From the NCBI RefSeq assembly GCF_000010805.1, contig NC_012523.1, positions 47,161 through 111,160 on the forward strand: a stretch of DNA of 64,000 bases. The letters run 5' to 3'. Of the stretch, positions 59,183 to 64,000 are shown piece after piece; positions within the stretch are counted from its first letter, which is position 1, and the number at the start of each line of letters is the position of its first letter. The notes under the pieces are model-generated. The model made no database searches, was not told the origin of the DNA, and saw only the letters and a list, made by a program, of their open reading frames with translations. The DNA is from Rhodococcus opacus B4 (GTDB taxonomy: Bacteria; Actinomycetota; Actinomycetes; Mycobacteriales; Mycobacteriaceae). The position numbers and the translations under genes were made by a program.

Positions 59183-61039
59183 TCAACGCCCCCGACCGGA
59201 TCGCAGAATCGGAGTCGATTCTGTGTCGAGGAATGCATCCCCACCAAGTCGATCTAGTTCGTCCCGCGTGACCACTACGCCCGGAACGCCTCGCTCACGC
59301 AGGACGACAGCGAAGTGGGCGAGCAGACTGGCTTCTTCGAACAGAAAGCCGCACCCCGGTGGGCACGCTTCGAGCAGCGGAAGTAGGTCTACAGAAGCGC
59401 TTGACGCTATGAAGATCGTCGGCTCGTCTGGGGCGTCACCGACGACGCTCTGATACAGATGGGCATGCAGGTCCTCAACCTGCGCGTTGCCACGAAGGTC
59501 AACGATCGGACCTCCTGCGTGACCTCGCGAGACAATGCCTCGTTCAAGATCGTCGGATCCCAGGTCCACAGAAAGGTGGTCGGACTCTGCAGCGTCGATC
59601 AAGTACACGATGCCCCCCTCCCCACGTTTCGTTATCCCAAACTCCAACGCGAGTTGAGGCTCAACCTCGATGAGAGGCCCCAAGGTCTCGACGACCTTCA
59701 CGATGTCATCGGCGGTGAGCCACGGGGATTCTGGCGGGTCGACCTCGCGAATCACATGGCCATTGACGAAGTGAAAGGCGACAGATTGCCGCACCTCACG
59801 TCGAGACAGAACCCACCCTGCTTTGTCGACGACGTAGGCCGATGTCTCGACGTAGCCCTTCGGTACGAAATGGCCCAGGCCGACCTCCAGCAGGTATCCG
59901 TCCGCCGAGGCGCGGATGATCCCCGTGACTTCGGCGTCCCAGATCTCCTGCTCCAGTACGACAGCGACCGCTGCGCTCGAAAGTCCCATCGTTGCCACGC
60001 GCGTTTCGGTGTCCGTGATGTTCTCGAAACTCGGGTAGTCGCGTATCGAGTATCTCCGACATTCAGCCGTGAAGAATTCAACATCCGACCGGTCGATCTT
60101 CGCGAACTCACGGATGACTCGACTGCCTACGGTGAACGGGTGCAATAGAACAACACTGCTCCCTGCGATCGCAGGACTCCGCGTCATCGGAGGCTGGGGT
60201 AGGTGCTCCCGAGATGTCGCGACCGTAGCCCGACTCGGAGTCATTTCGACCCCCAGCTCCGCCGCTCTCCGGCGAAGCGAAATCTTGGGGTGTCCCGAGA
60301 CCACCGACGGCAGATCGAGGAAGGCCGCAGCGGAATCGAGGTTCTGAACGCCAGGATCGGGTAGGACGATCGGACGGACCTGGAGAACAATCAGTTCCCC
60401 AGCGGAATCTACGCACCACTCTACGTCGACGGGCCCGGCGAGTTCTCTCGCAAGGTCTTTGAGTGCAGTGCCGATTTGCTCCAGCAGGTCCTCGCGTAGG
60501 GGCCATGTTCCGTAGCGAGGAATCCCATTCGACCAGGCGACCAGGACGTCGTTTCCTGTGCTTCGCCCAGAGACAAGTCCGTCACCCAAGCCTTCGACCC
60601 AGGACACGGCCCACGAGTCGAGTGAGTAACTCGTCGGATCGACGGAGAATGCCACGCCTGAGACGGCTGCGGGGACTAGCTCTTGTATCACCACCCCCAT
60701 CGGCTTGCCTCGTGCACTTGCGCGGACCCGCGCGGCGGCGGCTTCGACCGCGTCGAACTTCACGCCCAGCTCCGTCAGAAACGAACCTGCGCTCGATAAG
60801 GTGACAGAGTCCTCGGACAAGCCTGAGCTTCGCACAGCCAAGGACTCAGCCTCCTTCAGGAGGACTGGAGGAGTGATGGTTTCATCGGTGCGGTATGCCA
60901 CACCCCTCGGTGTCTTGTAGCCAAGTCCGGACAGGCGACCTAGATAGTGCGCCTTCCACCCGAAGACGGCGGGTTCAACAGCGGAGGTGAGTTCACGAGG
61001 CAAGGAAGTTGCTCTCTCCGAGAAGCCGAGCCACTGCAC
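59183..61039 (-). CDS. PEP synthase-like protein (ATP-grasp plus swivelling domain)
   Basis: The 618-residue protein has the PPDK/PEP synthase N-domain: LAVRSSGLSEDSV near residues 67-79, GVAFSVDP at 128-135, DVEWCVDSAGELIVLQVRPI at 205-224. The C-terminal swivelling domain has His575 in LLAHFAVVLRERGVPGVVV, at the place of the phospho-histidine. The PEP/pyruvate TIM-barrel domain is missing, as in rifampin phosphotransferase. It probably phosphorylates an unknown substrate with ATP through a phospho-histidine. A GTG start at 61039 overlaps the upstream gene by 47 bases. Confidence 0.85.
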   Translation of the reverse strand: MQWLGFSERATSLPRELTSAVEPAVFGWKAHYLGRLSGLGYKTPRGVAYRTDETITPPVLLKEAESLAVRSSGLSEDSVTLSSAGSFLTELGVKFDAVEAAAARVRASARGKPMGVVIQELVPAAVSGVAFSVDPTSYSLDSWAVSWVEGLGDGLVSGRSTGNDVLVAWSNGIPRYGTWPLREDLLEQIGTALKDLARELAGPVDVEWCVDSAGELIVLQVRPIVLPDPGVQNLDSAAAFLDLPSVVSGHPKISLRRRAAELGVEMTPSRATVATSREHLPQPPMTRSPAIAGSSVVLLHPFTVGSRVIREFAKIDRSDVEFFTAECRRYSIRDYPSFENITDTETRVATMGLSSAAVAVVLEQEIWDAEVTGIIRASADGYLLEVGLGHFVPKGYVETSAYVVDKAGWVLSRREVRQSVAFHFVNGHVIREVDPPESPWLTADDIVKVVETLGPLIEVEPQLALEFGITKRGEGGIVYLIDAAESDHLSVDLGSDDLERGIVSRGHAGGPIVDLRGNAQVEDLHAHLYQSVVGDAPDEPTIFIASSASVDLLPLLEACPPGCGFLFEEASLLAHFAVVLRERGVPGVVVTRDELDRLGGDAFLDTESTPILRSGRGR

Positions 61040-61565
61040 CGGGAACGAGGGCCCGCCAGTCGTCACCCGATGTCACCCGCCAGTCGTCACCCGATGTCAA
61101 CAGTGTTCGAATCTGGGTACCCGAGGCGACGCGAGAGTCATCGTCGCGGCGCCACAGGACCTCGACCTGATAGCCAAGCTTGCTCATGAACTCGACTTTC
61201 TGCTCGCCCCAGGCGTCGTAGATCGTCATGTAGACCGTCGTCTCAGCGGGTCTAGGGAGGTAGTGAAGCAGCCGGTCCGCTTGCAGGATGGGTGCTGGGA
61301 CGATTGCGAAGTCTCGGCCGGTCCAGCCCAAGTCCCACAAGCTCTCCTCAATCATCGTGCGTCGCTCGGCGAACGTGAACGGGTTGTTCTCCGCCAGGGA
61401 CCTCTTCGGGTCGGCGCCACTTGGAACCCGTGACTCCGGGTCCGGGTTCGTGATCCCGACAAACAACCGGCGACAGTGCGAACGAGCCGCCTCTACGTAC
61501 TCAAGGTGACCGAGATGAAAGGGCTGGAAGCGCCCAAGCACCAAGCCGTTCTTCGGCTCGCTCAC
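60993..61565 (-). CDS. NMN-adenylyltransferase-like nucleotidyltransferase
   Basis: The 190-residue protein has the HxGH motif at His17-Leu-Gly-His20 (GRFQPFHLGHLEYV) and the SGTQIR motif near 148-153, both hallmarks of nicotinamide-nucleotide or pantetheine-type adenylyltransferases of the NadM class. It should transfer AMP or a similar group to a phosphorylated compound. The C-terminus contains a tandem TSGDDWR(V/A) duplication just where the next gene begins. The GTG at 61565 has AGGAG five bases upstream. The host surely has its own NMN enzyme, so this copy likely serves the local pathway. Confidence 0.85.
   Translation of the reverse strand: MSEPKNGLVLGRFQPFHLGHLEYVEAARSHCRRLFVGITNPDPESRVPSGADPKRSLAENNPFTFAERRTMIEESLWDLGWTGRDFAIVPAPILQADRLLHYLPRPAETTVYMTIYDAWGEQKVEFMSKLGYQVEVLWRRDDDSRVASGTQIRTLLTSGDDWRVTSGDDWRALVPGAVARLLGESNFLAS
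61052..61099. repeat. 24-bp perfect tandem duplication
   Basis: Two identical 24-base units (61052-61075 and 61076-61099) encode the doubled TSGDDWR segment of the NMN-adenylyltransferase-like protein. They stand just upstream of the GTG start of the PEP-synthase-like gene. The frame is unchanged. Confidence 0.9.
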
Positions 61566-61675
61566 CAAAGCTCCTCTCGACGTCTCCCCGACTTAAATGT
61601 TGCTCAGAGCGTACGCGGAAGCGGTGAAGGTCGAGTAAAACTGCCGCGCACCCCAGCCTGCCGGGACGTCCCGCG

Positions 61676-63172
61676 TCACCCGGAGGTTCGGGACCGAGTT
61701 GGAAGGGGATTTGCCGCGTCCCACTCACTGTCAAAGTAGAGCCGGAAGGCGGGCGCTAGCGGAAACGGCGCCAATGGGTCGAGCAGCATGTGCGGCGCCT
61801 GCCAGCCGAGACGACTCGACTGCGCACTCTGATTTTCGAGGTCGTAAGGCGAGACTGAGACGATGTCGTCATCAATTACGAGGACACGGAAGGCCGGCAG
61901 ATGTTTCGTCCCGCGGACTTCAAGACACGGGTACTTTTCCCGGAGTCGAAGCAGCACCTCTACGGAGCTAGGCGACACCTCTCCTCCGCGAATCTGAACC
62001 AGGCGGTCGTATGCCTCCGAACTCGGGTCGATGACCAAGAAGCGGGCACGTCCCCTCGGATTCCGACGCTGGAATTTCTGAAGCATCGCCACGAAGCTGT
62101 CGTGAACTTCGCGAGTGCCAACCCATTTCCCGGCAAGCACCCCAGCAAAGTCGAGAGCGTTCTCGGCGCGCTTCGTACATTCGATCGGGCTGAGACTGAC
62201 TTCACCAAGTGCATGGGCGGACGGGGCCCCGATGCCCAGCGCCTCGACGATTGGGACCAACGCATCGATTCCGCTTCGACTCTCGGGGGTGCCGGGCTGT
62301 GTCGCCGCCTTGCCTCGATCCAAGTTCTGCCGTCCTCTGTGCGGCTTTAGCTGCTCAACCTCGGGAGGCATCTCCTCCCCGTCTTTTGCGAAGTGCTTTT
62401 CAGCTCGTGCCCAGAAGTCTTCGTGTCGTTTCCTGTCGCCTGCGCGATCCGCTGCAAAGAGTAGGCGATACCAGATGCGATCATCCGGGGGCGCGATTTT
62501 GGCGAGCCGACTTACCCGCTCCAGAACCTCGTTAGAGGCTGCTTTGCCGTCATCCGAAAACAGCGTGCAGTCAGCTCGAAGTAGTACCGCATCAGCGTGC
62601 CTCTTCTTCCATTCGTCGAATATGTCGACCAATCGCTCACGGTGTCCGTCGAGATCCCTGAGGTCCGCGACTTTGAGCTTCTTCGGATTGCAGTTTCTGC
62701 TTCCCGCGTGGTCGAGCCCCGTAGCGGGGGATCCGCGCCACATTCCAAGGGCCTTATCTAACAGCGGCACCGCGGCGGCCACGGCGCTGTCCGTCAAGTC
62801 GCGGTGATCGGTCCACATCTCACCGGCGATCTCCAGCGCTTGATCGGTAAGCGTCCGGAACTCAGGGAAGTCAGCTGTAAGACTGACCTTGTAGGTAGTT
62901 GGCTGACGAGGGATAGACCGACTATTGCCGGCGATTGTCTCTAAACGCGCCTTGGCCTCGCGGTCACCAAGCGCATCCCGCAGGTTCCCTACATAGGTTC
63001 CTATGTGGCTCGACCTCACATCGAGCACGTGTGCGGCCAGGTCAGCGGTGACGAGACCATCATCCCAGAGGAGCAGCAACCGCAGGAAGAGCGCGGCCTG
63101 GCCGGTCAGCGGTAAGGGATCGGCGTCTCCAGATTGCACGGTAACGCGAGTGTCACACAATCTGACGAACAA
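61676..63172 (-). CDS. Winged-helix (SARP-like) regulator with DUF5919-like C-domain
   Basis: The 498-residue protein begins with an OmpR/SARP-type winged helix: LTGQAALFLRLLLLWDDGLV, AAHVLDVRSSHIGTYVGNLR. A helical TPR-like middle follows (ERLVDIFDEWKKRHADAVLL). The C-terminal 130 residues (RARFLVIDPSSEAYDRLVQI, HLPAFRVLVIDDDIVSVSPY, FRLYFDSEWDAANP) resemble the DUF5919 PLD-like sensing domain. A TTG at 63172 has a strong GGAGGA site just upstream, and the longer frame runs into simple repeats, so I start there. It probably activates the operon that follows it. Confidence 0.75.
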   Translation of the reverse strand: MFVRLCDTRVTVQSGDADPLPLTGQAALFLRLLLLWDDGLVTADLAAHVLDVRSSHIGTYVGNLRDALGDREAKARLETIAGNSRSIPRQPTTYKVSLTADFPEFRTLTDQALEIAGEMWTDHRDLTDSAVAAAVPLLDKALGMWRGSPATGLDHAGSRNCNPKKLKVADLRDLDGHRERLVDIFDEWKKRHADAVLLRADCTLFSDDGKAASNEVLERVSRLAKIAPPDDRIWYRLLFAADRAGDRKRHEDFWARAEKHFAKDGEEMPPEVEQLKPHRGRQNLDRGKAATQPGTPESRSGIDALVPIVEALGIGAPSAHALGEVSLSPIECTKRAENALDFAGVLAGKWVGTREVHDSFVAMLQKFQRRNPRGRARFLVIDPSSEAYDRLVQIRGGEVSPSSVEVLLRLREKYPCLEVRGTKHLPAFRVLVIDDDIVSVSPYDLENQSAQSSRLGWQAPHMLLDPLAPFPLAPAFRLYFDSEWDAANPLPTRSRTSG

Positions 63173-63242
63173 GCGTCTCCTCCATTCACCTCCGATTACG
63201 TCTGAGAGACTAGCGCTCGACCAGGATGGCCGCGCCGCAGCT

Positions 63243-63297
63243 CCGCGCCGCGCCGCGCCGCGCCGCGCCGCTGAGCGGAGCTGAGCTGAGCTGAGCT
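63243..63297. repeat. Two adjacent pentanucleotide repeat tracts
   Basis: CCGCG is repeated five times at 63243-63267, and GAGCT four times at 63278-63297, with eleven bases between. They lie about 70 bases upstream of the regulator start, so they may change promoter spacing when their number varies. Confidence 0.85.
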
Positions 63298-63606
63298 GCG
63301 CGGTGGGCCATTGCACGTGTCGCCTGGCACTCAAAGAGCTGGAGCTCTGGGCCCCGCAATGCGAACGGCGCCCCGGTCGTCGTCGAGGACCAGCTCAACT
63401 CGTGTGCCGCATGGACGGACGAGGCCGGCGCGATCAACCTGCTCGACGCTGGCAAGGTGCACGCTGTCGATCGACCCCCTGAGCAGGAGAAGCTTCTTGA
63501 GGCCACCGACTTCGCAGGCAACAACGGCTGGTCCGACGATTACGGCAAGCGAGACCTGCGGAAGCTGCTCGCCGAAGCGAAGCAATCTGGGTGGAGCGCT
63601 GCTTGA
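63298..63606 (+). other. Open frame without start, probable gene remnant
   Basis: A plus-strand frame reads DQLNSCAAWTDEAGAINLLD, then AGKVHAVDRPPEQEKLLEAT, then NNGWSDDYGKRDLRKLLAEA and ends in TGA at 63606. Composition and codon use look real, but there is no start codon in sensible reach and a stop stands just upstream. It may be the 3' end of a gene cut by the repeat tracts. Family unknown. Confidence 0.4.
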
Positions 63607-63633
63607 CCAGCCGCCGCAGCGATCGCCGCCTGC

Positions 63634-63933
63634 ATGCGGACCGGCCAGCCGTACGCCCTGCGGAACGTGGACGGCACGCCGATCACCAGGCCGGCCCGAG
63701 CAACTCGACCAAGTGGCGTCCTCCACGAGATCGTCGACGGACTCGTAGAGTGCAACGTGGCTCTGAACATCGATGGCACGAAGTATCACCCGGCAGACCC
63801 GATGGGCAAGATGTTCATCGGGTTTCTGGCGATGCCGAGTTCGAATCAGACCTCAAACCTCAAGCTCGCACGCAATAAACGTGCAGGCGCATCACCGCAG
63901 CCCGAGTTGGCGGAGGATGAACTGCCAGAGTGA
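63634..63933 (+). pseudogene. Decayed serine recombinase fragment
   Basis: The frame contains VLHEIVDGLVECNVALNIDG followed by TKYHPADPMGKMFIGFLAM, which matches the catalytic-domain end of resolvases (the D-P-x-G-K-M-F-x-x-L-A segment). The following helix (AEFESDL) appears only in another frame, so at least one frameshift is present. The catalytic serine region and the HTH are missing. It marks another recombination scar at the right end of the cluster. Confidence 0.7.
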
Positions 63934-64000
63934 AATTCGGAGGGGCCGACTGTGAAGCTCGGCCCCTCCGAAGCAATCAGTCCGAGATGAGGAGACTCGA

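Noticed and set aside
63331..63789. A 152-codon minus-strand open frame
   Set aside because: It is the antisense of two plus-strand remnants that read better, including a recombinase segment.
1..64000. tRNA, rRNA genes and CRISPR arrays
   Set aside because: None was recognised on either strand by reading; a dedicated tRNA scan was not possible here.

Overview
The window is high-GC actinobacterial DNA, most likely from the Mycobacteriales (Rhodococcus, Gordonia or Nocardia type). The support is an Lsr2 nucleoid protein, an HspR/Hsp20 pair, an NrdH-type redoxin, many GTG and TTG starts, and plasmid-type genes. The genus is inference. No rRNA, tRNA or CRISPR array was seen. The mix of plasmid maintenance genes, recombinases, recombinase and transposase debris and a surface-polysaccharide locus points to a large plasmid or an integrated mobile region.

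Region 1 (1-18.4 kb), almost entirely on the minus strand, is a plasmid backbone. It holds a protein made of four ribbon-helix-helix-like units, a helix-turn-helix protein, and a giant multi-domain protein with an N6-adenine methylase and an SNF2-type helicase. These are followed by a HicAB toxin-antitoxin pair whose toxin is frameshifted, an HNH nuclease, a DnaB N-terminal-like protein, NrdH, and small Cys-rich and unknown proteins.

Region 2 (18.4-32.9 kb) is accessory. It has a barstar-like protein, a heat-shock islet (HspR, Hsp20, DnaJ-like, PhoU) lying between two copies of a serine-resolvase site, the intact resolvase, a DUF3800-like protein and Lsr2. A zinc-ribbon protein, a coiled-coil KfrA-like protein behind an AT-rich operator, a trypsin-like protease and a recombinase lacking its catalytic domain follow.

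Region 3 (32.9-49.7 kb) is a Wzx/Wzy-type polysaccharide locus. It makes UDP-glucuronate (Ugd) and GDP-L-fucose (Gmd, Fcl), primes the lipid carrier, adds sugars with a GT26, a GT2 and two GT4 enzymes, flips (Wzx), polymerises (Wzy) and acylates the product. No chain-length regulator is present.

Region 4 (49.8-53.9 kb) is recombination debris: an IS3-like transposase fragment, a LuxR-type regulator, and an intact tyrosine recombinase followed by an apparently inactive recombinase-like partner. A small repeat-bounded ORF sits upstream of them.

Region 5 (54.0-63.2 kb) is the most unusual part. Eight minus-strand genes are packed together: a winged-helix regulator, an NMN-adenylyltransferase-like protein, a PEP-synthase-like protein, a radical SAM enzyme, a His-rich protein, a DUF21/CNNM-like membrane protein, a short coupled ORF and an ABC exporter. 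I do not recognise this set as a known pathway. The right end (63.3-64 kb) holds short repeats and a decayed serine recombinase.
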